Assembly (NCBI GenBank): GCA_018398765.1
Contig: JAHBMJ010001173.1
Span: 5,601 to 31,289, forward strand
Source: Chromera velia
Lineage: Eukaryota > Sar > Chromeraceae
Direction of reading: 5' to 3'
Length of the DNA stretch: 25,689 nt
Numbering within the stretch: the stretch's first letter is position 1; each line of letters begins with the position of its first letter. The notes beneath the pieces were generated by a model. The model made no database searches. It saw only the letters and a list, made by a program, of their open reading frames with translations, and had not been told where the DNA came from. The position numbers and the translations under genes are program-made. Below, in pieces: positions 10,051 through 21,653 of the stretch.

Positions 10051-10962
10051 CTAAGACCAAGCTTCCATCTTCTTTCCCTCTTTGAGAGGCAAGTGGACGA
10101 GCTCTTTCATCTTCTCATGAAGCTGATCCATCAACTCTAGGACTTCCCCCCGAGTTTTCTCTTCGTTCTCCTCTTCCTTCCTCTTTTTCGCGTTCACCAA
10201 ATGAAGAAATTTGGAAAGGGAGTGGTTTTTGTTCTCCCTCACGAAAGTGGTCTTGTCCTGCATCACGTCCTTCTCTGTGTATTCCCTTCCGTTCACCTTT
10301 GGGGACATGAAGGCAATGGCCTTCCTCCTGATCTTCCCCGCCTGAGCGTCACTGACCGCAATGAACGCAATGAACAGACAAACAAGAGACAGGGTGATTG
10401 CACTCTGCTCCCACGGCTCAAATCCCCAGTCAATCTCTTCCACCCCCATCGAAATGACAAGCACACAGTCCACCACCCAGAGCACCGCAATTGTGTAGAA
10501 AGCCCCGAAGGCGAGCGCTTTGTTGCTGATGAACGAGGCTTCGTACATCTCCATAAATGCCACCCGTTCGTACTCATGTGTCTGCCTGAAATACGAGTCT
10601 GCAAAGACAGACGAAATGACAGTCCCAAGAAGAAGAAGAAACAGACCGGCGTGGAAGGTATCTGCCATCACAGAGGTGAAAGGAATGTCTCCGATTGATC
10701 CGAGAAGCAGAGCAATGACGACGCCGAAGATCTCCAACTGCTTCTCAAATTTATCGCACACTTCGTTTACGACCTCCTCTGTTGCCTCGTCAAAGACAAT
10801 CGTTCCATCCTGATTCTTGTCCAGCTTCCTCAAAGTGTACCAGAAGTTGTTGTCCTTGTTGATCGGTCCTTCTGCCTTTCCCTGTGCATTCACGAATTCT
10901 CCCTCCTTTCTTTCGGCATAGTAACGCACCCTGAACGGCCTCAGGATTGGTTCTTCTTCCAT
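10051..10962 (-). CDS. EF-hand membrane protein of unknown function, about four transmembrane segments
   Basis: Single uninterrupted frame, 303 aa. An in-frame TGA lies 30 bases upstream of the first ATG (10960-10962), which fixes the start. A canonical EF-hand calcium-binding loop occupies residues 48-59 (DKNQDGTIVFDE, with acidic/Asn ligands at positions 1, 3 and 5, Gly at 6, Ile at 8 and Glu at 12). Hydrophobic segments at about 79-96, 103-122, 149-173 and 187-205 suggest four membrane passes. The C-terminal 100 residues are Lys/Glu-rich and probably coiled-coil (about 255-290). There is no N-terminal signal peptide. The layout, a cytosolic EF-hand followed by a membrane bundle, fits a calcium-responsive channel-like or transporter-regulatory protein, but no pore motif is visible and I do not recognise the family. 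It is divergently placed from prmA, 451 bp away, and intronless unlike its neighbours. Confidence 0.75.
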   Translation of the reverse strand: MEEEPILRPFRVRYYAERKEGEFVNAQGKAEGPINKDNNFWYTLRKLDKNQDGTIVFDEATEEVVNEVCDKFEKQLEIFGVVIALLLGSIGDIPFTSVMADTFHAGLFLLLLGTVISSVFADSYFRQTHEYERVAFMEMYEASFISNKALAFGAFYTIAVLWVVDCVLVISMGVEEIDWGFEPWEQSAITLSLVCLFIAFIAVSDAQAGKIRRKAIAFMSPKVNGREYTEKDVMQDKTTFVRENKNHSLSKFLHLVNAKKRKEEENEEKTRGEVLELMDQLHEKMKELVHLPLKEGKKMEAWS

Positions 10963-11413
10963 GACTACGGCTTGCTTGGTCACTCAACCTTTCCAAAAGA
11001 CTCGACGCTTCCTCTCGGAAAGGGAAGAGGCAAAAAGCAAATAGAAAGTCAACCAAGGGCTATTCAACTGAGAGTGTATACTGCTGTTCTGTTGCCTGTA
11101 CAATGCGCAACATCGCGCAACAGATCGAAGCAACAGTTGTATACAGTTGTTTGGGAAGTTGATTGTTTCCTGATCGCTATAGCTTTCCGGGGCCATTTTT
11201 TTTTTTTTTTTTGAGGATTCTGATCTCCGCGGCCATTGCCCATCATTGCCCCATTTCGACGGACTGTGTACAGAAGCCGTTGCCGATCGCGGTCTTCTTC
11301 TACAGGAACTGTCATTCTGTATTTCAGCTGCCTAGCTTCTTCATCCAATCAATACTTGAGAGCGGTCGATTCGGGATCCTCTGCGCTGATTGATCTCTCT
11401 TCCGACTGACGCA
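10963..11413. promoter_or_regulatory. Divergent intergenic region between the EF-hand gene and prmA
   Basis: About 450 bp between two start codons on opposite strands, so it should hold both promoters. Visible features are a T run of about 18 (11197-11214), GGCCATT words on either side of it (11192 and 11232), and AACAGTTGTATACAGTTG (11130-11148), a short internal repeat. I see no convincing TATA box. Confidence 0.5.
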
Positions 11414-13364
11414 ATGCAACTGCTGTCCCCGTCTCTCATCTTCCTGGCGTCCTTCTGTTTGGCCCATGTCGCCAGTTTTCAGCTCGGACCTCCATGTGCT
11501 CAGAGAAAGCGTGCAAAGCCGACAAAACTGTTTGGTGCGAGTGAGTACATTCGCATGAGTCAGGGCATAGGCAAGACCAGGAGAAGAGAAAGAAGAGACA
11601 CGCCTTTGGACCCATCGTTTCTTGCCCTGGGCGGAGACGGCGATGAGATTGTTGAAGAAGCGGAGATGCCAGAAGGGGAAGAAGTGGTTGAAAAAGTGGA
11701 GAATCCACAGGAAGCGGAGGTGACAGAAGAACTAGAGATCCCTGAAGGATTCCGGAAAGACATCTTTCAATTCAGGATTCAGGTCGCAGATTCTGTAGAG
11801 AGACCCGTCTCCAGATTGCAGGCGGGACTTCTAGAATTGGGGGCCCATGGGGTGAGTGCCTTGATCGCTTCAGTCTGTTCACGTGTCTCGTCCTCTTAGT
11901 CTCAACCTTTCTCACCTGCTCTTTCTGCCGTCCCCTTTCGCGTCTCTGTTCTCGTCTCTTCCCCTCTCCAGTACAAAATTCTTCTTTCACTTTGATCAGC
12001 AACGTCTGGAGTCTGTTCCGCTTTCGCTCTTTTGCGTGTGTGTGTTGTGATTCTTTGTCATTCTCGATTGCACAGAAGATCATAAAAGGCAAAGGGCTTC
12101 TCTTTTCAGGTCCAGCAATTCTAACATGAATTCTATCCGTTGTTCAAATTTCCCTCCCGTGTCTCACGTCAGCAAGGTCTTTCTCAGCCTTGCCTTGACA
12201 GTCCATGAAACAAGACGAGAGAGAAGCTCTGTGGCGAGTTTGCTGTCAAGAGACGGAGCCCCTCTAGTCTGTGTGCTCCATCAAGTCTACGCATAAACTG
12301 CCGTGCGGGACTGTTTTGTCTTCGTGCAGAGACGAAAGTTCAGCAGTCGGCAGGCACTCTTTTGTTATGTAGTTCGGCAGACAAAGCGATGCAATTTACT
12401 TGCACATCGTATTCGTATGCCAAAGTGAATGCTTTCCTACTCAAATAAATCTCTACGTCCACTCCACATGCAGGTGGAGATCAAAGACGCCTATGCGGAC
12501 ACAGACAGGGAGACGCCGATCTACGACGTGGACGATTTCGATCCGCTTCCCGAGAGGACATTCTGGAAACTCTGCAACGTCACCGCCATCTTCAGCACAG
12601 AGACAGATGTAGCGTCAGCCTCAGACACTAAGACGGACGGACGGACGGACGGAAAGAGAGAGACTATACGTTTCTTTCTTTGCCGTCTTTCTCTTCATCT
12701 ACACAACAGACAAGCAGACTGACAAAAGATAGATATGAAAGAAATGCGTTCAATATAGCTGCGGAAGGGGGGAAAGCAATGACGAAATGACAGTGAGACA
12801 GACCAGCGCGGAAGGAAGGAAGGAAGGAAGGAAGAGGAGGTCACTCGAACACGGGTCGAAAAGCTAGGAGGGATGAGTTTCTGGCGGTAGGGAGATTCAG
12901 CACACATCCAGGGAACAGATGGGCGCAAGTATTAGCAAAACTCTCTCTGTTTATCTGTCTGTCTATCTCAGTTTCTCTTCTCTCTCTCGCACTTGCACAC
13001 AGATATTTGATTTCACATGTCGTCATGTTTGTCGGGTAGAGGTTCGTTTGACTGCGTGCTTGTTGTCCTTTTTGCGCAGTGAAATCGTGGGAGCCGTGCT
13101 GCAGCTTTTGGAAGTTTCGGATATCGAGGGCTTCGAAAAATTGAACCCTCAGGTCGGTCTTTCTGTCAGGAGAATCTGACAGAAAGACATACAGCAGAAG
13201 GAAGAAAGGAGGGAACGAAAGAAAGAAAGAAAGAAAGAAAGAAAGACAGAAAGAAAGAAAGAAAGAAACAAACAAAGAAAGAAAGAAAGGAAGGAAGAAA
13301 GGAAAGAAAGAAAGAAAGAAAGAAAGAAAGGAAGGAAGGAAGGAAGGAAGGAAGAAAGAAAGAC

Positions 13365-13403
<39 letters not shown>

Positions 13404-13785
13404 AAGAAAGGCAGGAAAGAATGAAGAAGATAGACGTGACAGAGAGGGTGAGAGAGGGGGAGAGACGGCCGAGTCAGCAAAGCATCTCGGTACCCTCGCT
13501 GCTGGAATTTTTTTCTGTTTCGCTCCTCTGCGTGTGTGGGTGGCTCCAGAAAAGGCTGCATGGGCTTTGTGCGACAAACTGAGCAGCCAGAAATGGAATG
13601 GTTCAACGTTGTCCTCTCTTCTCTTCTCTTCTCCTTTCTTCTTCAGAGGAAGTTGATGAGCTGGCGTCCCTTCCCTCCTTTTCCCTTCCCTTCCCCTTTT
13701 CCCTTCCCCTCCCTGTTGAACTATTTCCTGTGTGACTCGGTCTGTGCTCCTCGATTGAAAAAGAGGCAGAGCACACACACAAACG

Positions 13786-13823
<38 letters not shown>

Positions 13824-14649
13824 CCGAGAGCAAGAGATGAATAGGAATAACGCGGGTGGATGCGAAGATGAACGTGAATACACACGAATAAGTGAATGCG
13901 TGAATGATGAGTGGATGAGTTTCCTTCCTTCCGTGCAGATCTCCTTAGTGGAGGACAGGGACTGGTTCCGAGAGAGTGCGGAGCAATGGGGTCCTCTCAA
14001 GGTGGGGGGGTTTGTGTTTGAGTATGAGGGGGGGACTCCCTTGGCAGAAGGGGAGGGGGACGGTCGGATTCTGATCAAGATGGAGGGCGGTAGGGGGTTT
14101 GGGACAGGGCAGCACGAAACGACCCAACTGTGTCTCCAATGGTTAGAAAAGGTCAAAGAGGACATGGGAGAGGAAAAGCTCGGACGGGCTCGCTTTTTGG
14201 ACTACGGGAGCGGATCTGGGATTTTGAGTTTGGCAGCGTCGAAATTGGGTTTGGGTCATGTGGTCAGTCGGCTATGTGATGAAGTGTCCCGAACAGTGAG
14301 CGAGGCTGGTATCGTTGCCCGACAGTTCGCGTCTTTTGACTCACTTCATTCTTTTCTTTTCACACCGAAGTATGCCCTTGGATGGATTTTCTCCCTTCCT
14401 TCTTTCGGAAGTGTTTTGCTGATTTTTCGTATCCGTGTCTGATCTTGCATATAGTGAAACGGCATAGCAAAATGGAGTGGAATTCACTCACTTCTCGCTC
14501 TGTATTCGCCCCTCCTGCTGAGTTTTTAGAAATTCATCCTCGGATGGGTTGTTGACGTTTTCCAATTCCTTTGAAATGGAGCTTGTCGAAGTTGGTTTCT
14601 ATCTGGAAACATTTGAAGAGTCTCTCTTTCCTTGTGGATGCAAAGTTTC

Positions 14650-14714
<65 letters not shown>

Positions 14715-15778
14715 GTCCAGGTGGGTGTTGAGATCGACGGAAGTTCCAATCAGGCGGCGATGCGACACTTCCGTCTGAACGGGCTGCTCGGAGACGACGA
14801 CACAAAAGCAGATGGACAGAGAGACGGCAGGGAAGAGAGCGAGAGGAAGAAAAAGAAGGAGTGGAAGGAGAGACACGCCAACCTTCTCAGACCAGACACG
14901 ACAGAAGTGGGTGACATCGACCTTCCCTTTCTGGTCCTCTCAGAACAAGGAAAGGAAGAGGAGAAGGAGAAAGAGCCTATACTGTCTCTGCCTGTGGAGA
15001 CCCGCACAAGTGAGTGCGAAACGAAAGTGTAAACATACAAGACATCACAGAAAGAAACGCCCAGGAGAAACGCACGATTCAGTACAGTTTGAGTATGTAC
15101 GTGGGAAGCTTTGTGTTGCCTCACAAAGAAAGTGTGTCTGTCGGCTTCATGTCTTTTTTTGTCAATAATCACCCACTCTCGCGCATCACTCTGCAAAGCG
15201 CGCTTTGTGATGAACTTTAAGTGAACGGATCTAATTTCCACAGGAAGGAACGTTCGCCTTTCATTTCCATGAGAGAGATCCCGCCCCAACTTTGATGAAC
15301 AAATCCGGTGCCTGCCTTCTTCCCTTGCTTGCTTGCTTTCTGCCTGCCTGCATGTAGGTGCGTTTGAGCTTGGACAATTTGACGTTGTCTGCGCGAACAT
15401 CCATCCTGCGAAGCTGATTCCTCTGGCACCCCTCCTGGGCCACCTCTGCTCGCCCGGAGCCAGACTGGCCATCTCGGGAGTCCTTGATGAACAGGTCAGT
15501 CAGTCAGTCAGTCAGTCAGGCAGGCAGGTGGGAGGGCAGCTGTTCGAAAATGCGTGGCGCCTGTAGGCACGCAGACTTTGAAGCATCCAGGAAGTGAGCT
15601 AGAAAGTCGATCGTTCATCCCATGCATCTTTGCACGTGACAGTGTGTTCGTGCTTGTATGCTGTTCGCAGGTTGAGCGCACGTCCGCCGCTTTCAGACCG
15701 TTCTTTTCGGATCTGGACATCAACGGGAAGAATGAAGGATGGGTACTGCTCAGTGGTACGCGAAACTCGGACAGCTGA
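11414..15778 (+). CDS. prmA: Plastid-targeted ribosomal protein L11 methyltransferase, seven exons
   Basis: PrmA transfers methyl groups from S-adenosylmethionine to ribosomal protein L11; this copy probably acts in the plastid. Exons 11414-11851, 12474-12613, 13080-13152, 13939-14262, 14721-15009, 15358-15494 and 15671-15778 join in phase to 502 aa. Residues 1-21 form a signal peptide, followed by F22 and a basic stretch (transit peptide), then an acidic linker (about 85-115). PrmA signatures follow in order: FGTGQHETT (271-279), FLDYGSGSGILSLAASKLG (SAM motif I, from about 303), VGVEID and NGL, CANIHPAKLIPLAPLL (the family's ANI motif), SGVLDEQ and a C-terminal WVLLSGTR. About 70 residues rich in Lys/Glu and Asp separate NGL from the ANI motif, longer than in bacterial PrmA. 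Exon 2's donor (gtcagc) is the least certain boundary, chosen because it alone keeps phase. Donors of introns 1-6: gtgagt, gtcagc, gtcggt, gtcagt, gtgagt, gtcagt. Introns carry GAAA, CA, CT/GT and CAGT repeats. Confidence 0.93.
13216..13402. repeat. (GAAA)n/(GGAA)n/(GA)n array in prmA intron 3
   Basis: Purine-only tetranucleotide array, GAAA with embedded GGAA blocks, ending in a (GA)n run. It lies 60 bp downstream of the exon 3 donor, inside the 786-bp intron 13153-13938. A strong purine/pyrimidine asymmetry like this can form triplex DNA; whether it does here is inference. Confidence 0.9.
13775..13819. repeat. (CA)n microsatellite in prmA intron 3
   Basis: About 22 uninterrupted-to-near-perfect CA units following an AAACGAACACAC lead-in. 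Confidence 0.9.
14655..14712. repeat. (TC)n(TG)n tract abutting the prmA exon 5 acceptor
   Basis: A TC run passes into a TG run that ends only a few bases before the TTGTCCAG acceptor of exon 5 (exon begins 14721). The microsatellite therefore occupies the position of the polypyrimidine tract. Confidence 0.88.
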
Positions 15779-16713
15779 CTCAACTCACCGTTCAAGACAT
15801 GCATTCAATGAATTCGTGTCCTCTTCAAGCGGTTACGGCTCGATAACGGTCGTGATAGAAAACAATTCATCGGTCATGGTGAAGGTGTAAACGGATTAAC
15901 ATCCTATGATGATATTAAATTGAATGACAACGGATGGTGTACCACTTATATACAACTTTGAATGTGTTAGTATAGAGTTGCAATCGATCTCATTGAAAAT
16001 CAATGTAGTATTAACTAGAGTATTAAAGTTTTTTCCAGCTATTTGTTTTTCTAATTTTTCTTTATTTTTATTGCATTTATAGTTGTATTCCGCCTTGCTA
16101 GAGATAGTCGAACAGCGCGATGCTACGGCCGTTGGCCAAATATCCTGGTCTTTACTATGTTATCCAGGGGAACTTATCCTGTACATGCATGTGTATAACT
16201 GCAACTTCTATTTAACTATATGCATGGCGCAGTCTTCCCCCGAGTCTCACTAAACTAAAAGAAAATTAGGGCTTACAACTAGAAGAAACAGACTTCCATA
16301 GTTCTACAATCTGTGATGGAATATGATAGATCCCCGGACCCCCATCGCCGGGCCATCGGAAAGACTCCCTCTCTTTTTCTACTTAAAATTGCCATAAAAT
16401 TACCTAAGGAATCATAGTATGGATATACTAACACTAAAGGTATACTAAAAGGGACTCTCGGATACTCTACTCTAGACCTTAGCTTCATACCCAAGATGAT
16501 CATATGATGGTAGGATTATGGATATATAATGACTTTCAGTCTCTAGTTCAGTCTAGCCTTCAGTTCGAGTTCTAAATGAATGAATGAATAAGTTGCTAGA
16601 TGAGTTGAATAAGCCGGCGGAGCCTAGCTCCTGGTAGTCCATGCTAGTTCTAGTTTCAGTCTTTGTTTGATTTTTTTAACTCAAATACGGATTCCTTTTG
16701 ATGAGGGATTAGC
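15779..16713. other. Tail-to-tail intergenic region between prmA and the NOG1-like gene
   Basis: About 935 bp between two convergent stop codons, so it should contain both 3' UTRs. From about 15895 to 16700 it is AT-rich. It includes an AATG run (about 16576-16590). No polyadenylation signal stands out enough to call, and no coding frame is supported. Composition resembles the AT-rich blocks near the window's start. Confidence 0.45.
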
Positions 16714-17379
16714 TTACGAACGTGCACGCTTTGGTTCAATCGCTTCTTGATACACCGGCTCTAAAACGTTCTTAATCGTGCGCAGCATGCACTTCACCTC
16801 TTTTCGCAGCGTTGGCAGCCCTGCACACGAAGATCATACACACATCCATATACACATACGATAGAAAAGCATGCGTTTGCAAGCATGCAAGCAGAGACCC
16901 TCGAAAAAAGCCAGTAACAAGTTTGAGGAGCAAAAAAGTGGGAAACACACGACACAAGTCTGAAAGTCTGTTCGAAAGAGGGCGTCTCTCAAGCATCGTT
17001 CATGCATTCATTTTCATACAGATTTCTTTCATGCATGTATTTTTCTGTATGAAAATGGATATGTGAAAAAGAAAGTCTGTCAGAAAGAGGACGTCTCTCA
17101 ATTCAAACATCGTTCATGGATGGAGGCACGCATGCATGCAGTCAGAGAGAAAAAAACTCACCAGTCCCATCGTGGGCAGAAATCTGAAGCACACGCTTAC
17201 TTTCATGCAGAAAAAAAGAAAAAAAAAAACTCACCAGTCCCATCGTGGGCAGAAATCCGAAGCATCGGCTGTGGCAAGCCCTGCAGCGAAGAAGAGGCAA
17301 AGAGCGAGCAGTATGAGAAGCGTGACTGTTTTTATCGTGCGAGGGACCAGTCCAAAAGCCCATTAGATGCGTATCTATT

Positions 17380-17419
<40 letters not shown>

Positions 17420-17682
17420 GTGTGTGTGTGCAACAAGAGGACCCTTATCACCATACCCGTCATTCACGCCTTTCTTGGTCTTACTTTCTTACAAATCTTC
17501 CGGGCCGGATTTTTCACAAAATGTTCTTATTTATCCTCGCGGAAGGCCACGACTTCCACACAAATGAGCCCACATCAAATTCTTCACAGACGCAACCGAG
17601 TCAAAACGTCCCTTGCTTGCTTGCCTGCTATTATTCGACAGTCCACATAGCTATAATAGAAGAGAAGGACATTGACGAAGGA

Positions 17683-17720
<38 letters not shown>

Positions 17721-19075
17721 GACTGACTGACCGGGACTTGCTCGACGTGTTCTGGAGAGACGACGTCGCACTTGCTGCAGACGTCTAACCTGAAAGAACA
17801 GCCAAGCAAGCGGCAAGCATAAGGAAGGGAATAATTGAATTTAATACTCAAGTTGAATTGAAATGAGAACACAAAAGGCAGACAGGCTTCAGAGTTGAGG
17901 TGCAGCCAGAAGAGCAAATAAGGCCGACGCGTGTGCAACACGGCCGCAAAAGTCATGAACGCAATACAGCTGCTGTTCTGTCTGTCGGTCAATGCAGAAT
18001 CGTGCAACACGAATTTGCATCAGACAATTCATTTGGGATTGCAGCACGAATTTACACCAGACAGTTCTGCTGCAACAGAGTTCTGCCTGAGCATGCACGC
18101 ACCCAAACATTTCCAACGAAAGCCGAGCATGCGAACCCGTCAACCAAATCCAATCGCATGCATGATGGGCCTCCCTCCATCAGTCATCCCCCTCTCCTCT
18201 CTTTCCAGTCAGTCGACTGACCAAGGCCGTTTTGGGAATCTTTCTCTGAGCATGTTCCGAATGTCTATTTGGTCCTGCAACGTCGTCAACAGAGAATTCG
18301 CACCTGCAACCGAGGCACGAAGAGACGGGAAGGGGGAGAGGTAGAGCGGTCGGTATCTCTTGATAGTAGAGTTGAGGGGTGCAGAGAGCCAAGAGCCAAG
18401 ACAAATCAAAAGGTAGGAAAGACAACGCATAAAGCTCAGCACTTTGCAGTTTCTTTTGTTACGTTTCGGTCCCGACCAATTCGTTGGAAGTTGTTGCCTC
18501 GACTTGTTGATTCTTTCATGCACGTCTCCTGCCTTCTTGAATCCAAATTGGCTTCTTTGCAGCTTTGCTGTCTCTTCCTTTTGGGTCTCGGTCATACTTG
18601 TCGTTTCGTTTCTTTTGTGTGTGTTTTTTCCTTTTCTGTCTTGCTTGTGAATTTGTCTGTCTTTTCTCTGTCTGAGAATTCATTCTGTGGGGCTCTTCAT
18701 CTTCCCTTTCTGTTTTTCGATCTTTCTTTCTGTCTTTTCTCTCCTTTTCTGCTCTTCTACATAATGCAGATTCCATCAGTCATTGTATCCCTGCTATTCG
18801 TTTGTCTTTCTGCACACATAGTTGCGCTCTTTCTTTCATTCGATCCAAACGACGAGAAGACACAGACAGGCGAAGACCAAAAGACCTACCCGTGAGGTCA
18901 AAGACGTAAATCACAGCAGACGGCACCGTCCGAAGAGCTGCGAACTGCAAAGGGGGGGGTGGACAATTGCACACATCGTCGTCTGTCTACCTTTGACAAA
19001 ACAACTCCTAGCTGAGAGTGCATAGACCGACAGCTCCTCAACTCTTCAGCGGGACATCTCTACTCTCGTATTTCG

Positions 19076-19106
<31 letters not shown>

Positions 19107-19332
19107 AAAGAAAGAAAGATATTCGCTCCTGCTCAACGAATTGTTTTGTGTGTTTTGGACAGGTGAGTGAAACAGGCCGGCAGGCAGACAGACCGTCATC
19201 GCCTCCATCTCATTCCTCTTCGGATCTCCCCGGTTGAGAAGCCCGGGAGTGTCCATCACCTGCAGGCACGCTAAGGACACTAACACTCTCTCTCTGTCTC
19301 TATCTCTTTCTGTCTCTCTGTCTCTGTCTCTG

Positions 19333-19367
<35 letters not shown>

Positions 19368-19420
19368 GTCTCTGTCTCTCTCTCTGTCTCTTTCTCTGTC
19401 TCTCTCTGTCTCTTTCTCTG

Positions 19421-19475
<55 letters not shown>

Positions 19476-20264
19476 TGCACGCACGCACGAACATCCAATG
19501 CGGATTCATCTGCGGTGTTGCGCAGATCGATTCATGTGACAGGAGTTCTGTTCGGCTGATGCAGTCGTACAGACAGATTCTCCCCCATGGTCCTTCTGCA
19601 CCCTGTGCTTGCTTGTCCTTCTGTGATGGCCATGAACGGAGTCTGCCTGAACCGTAAAGCTCTCACTTCAGGAAAAGACCGTTGCGGAGGCATTCTTTGC
19701 CGGTTTGAATTTGTATCCACCCAGGCTGAATCCTCCAACCATCACACAAAGAAACAGCAACACACAAAGAAACAGCGACATTCGCTCTGTGCAAACCAGC
19801 GATACATTCTGCATCCAACAGCCCCTGCACAGCTCAGCTAAGCAAAAGCAGAACAAAGGAAGGACCCACCCACCGACCGACCGACCGACCTGCCCTAGGA
19901 TCTCCTGCACCCCCCTGCCCCCATCCCCCCTGCCCCCCCACTCGGAATCCTCAAACACGTGCCCGATGGAGACGCCTCTCGTGGTGAACACGTAGTCGTT
20001 CACCTCGGGCTCTCCTGCAGATACAAACAATTCATTTTCTTGTTTGGGTGGGAAAACATGTACAAAATAAATGAAAGCATGAATACAAAAATGAACTCGG
20101 GTCCCCCTGTAAAGCTGAGCCGAATGGAAAAAAAAAAGGTTTGTCGACCAGTCGTGTCTAGGGTCTCGTGGAGAAGAGAGGTGGGCCGAGCCGACATTGA
20201 CTCATGAGCATGTTCGTTGGACATCGGGCACAGAGGCAGTAAGGAGAGGCAGCACGCAAGTGAA

Positions 20265-20296
<32 letters not shown>

Positions 20297-20889
20297 GCGG
20301 TGTTGCATGCGCGTTCGAAGAAAGTCTTTCAAAGCTGACCTGAGGAAACTGCACGAACGATCGAACTCTTCCCACAGTTCGGCACCCCGACAAGGCACAC
20401 AGAAGGAAGATGGAGTTTCAGAATTGGCAGCTTCCGCAGCCTGCGTTGGACCGTCTCCATCCTCCTCACCACTGCCTCCCCTGCTCGTGCTTCCGTCTCG
20501 AGGAGCTCAAGGCCCTCCTCGAGGAGCTGCACACACACACAGGCGACAGAAGACAGGTGATGCACACACACACACACACACACACATACATTTCTGTTTC
20601 CAACCAAATGGCTTTGCCTTCTTGTTTTTGCATAGAGAGCTTCCGAGAGACGCCCAAAATCATCAGTCGCTCACCCACTCACTCGACACCCCTCCCCTCC
20701 TCCCTCCCTCCTGCCTCCCCACCTTATGCGCAACCTCGGCGCTCTCTGCTGCTGCTGCTCTGCTGGCGAAGCTTTTGCCTGCAGGTAGGCAGGCACTCGA
20801 GGACAGGAGAGAAGAAGGAAAGGCACAAAGAAATTTGAATCAGGCAGACATAGCAGATGGAAACACCATGAAGGTCGAGCACGCACACG

Positions 20890-20950
<61 letters not shown>

Positions 20951-21028
20951 NNAGCCGACATTGACTCATGAGCATGTTCGTTGGACATCGGGCACAGAGG
21001 CAGTAAGGAGAGGCAGCACGCAAGTGAA

Positions 21029-21060
<32 letters not shown>

Positions 21061-21653
21061 GCGGTGTTGCATGCGCGTTCGAAGAAAGTCTTTCAAAGCT
21101 GACCTGAGGAAACTGCACGAACGATCGAACTCTTCCCACAGTTCGGCACCCCGACAAGGCACACAGAAGGAAGATGGAGTTTCAGAATTGGCAGCTTCCG
21201 CAGCCTGCGTTGGACCGTCTCCATCCTCCTCACCACTGCCTCCCCTGCTCGTGCTTCCGTCTCGAGGAGCTCAAGGCCCTCCTCGAGGAGCTGCACACAC
21301 ACACAGGCGACAGAAGACAGGTGATGCACACACACACACACACACACACATACATTTCTGTTTCCAACCAAATGGCTTTGCCTTCTTGTTTTTGCATAGA
21401 GAGCTTCCGAGAGACGCCCAAAATCATCAGTCGCTCACCCACTCACTCGACACCCCTCCCCTCCTCCCTCCCTCCTGCCTCCCCACCTTATGCGCAACCT
21501 CGGCGCTCTCTGCTGCTGCTGCTCTGCTGGCGAAGCTTTTGCCTGCAGGTAGGCAGGCACTCGAGGACAGGAGAGAAGAAGGAAAGGCACAAAGAAATTT
21601 GAATCAGGCAGACATAGCAGATGGAAACACCATGAAGGTCGAGCACGCACACG

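Noticed and set aside
12614-12700. Ending prmA exon 2 at the earlier gtagcg site (after the Asp codon at 12606-12608)
   Set aside because: That donor leaves phase 0, and the next exon would then begin with a TGA stop; the gtcagc site five bases downstream keeps the frame.
13149-14165. A 338-codon minus-strand open frame
   Set aside because: It is antisense to prmA exon 4 and to the GAAA and CA arrays of intron 3; its product is Ser/Phe/Leu low-complexity.
17289-17345. A signal-peptide-like hydrophobic stretch on the minus strand (TLLILLALCLFFAAG)
   Set aside because: It is the translated pyrimidine tract and acceptor of NOG1-like exon 9; the phase-consistent gene model places it in the intron.
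18269-18895. A 208-codon plus-strand frame with hydrophobic Phe/Leu/Ser content
   Set aside because: It lies antisense to NOG1-like intron 6 and exon 7, a pyrimidine-rich intron that yields Phe/Ser/Leu codons by composition.
20217-21107. Plus-strand frames of up to 296 codons through the duplicated block
   Set aside because: They are antisense to NOG1-like exons 2 and 3 and pass through CA/GA repeats and the NN gap.
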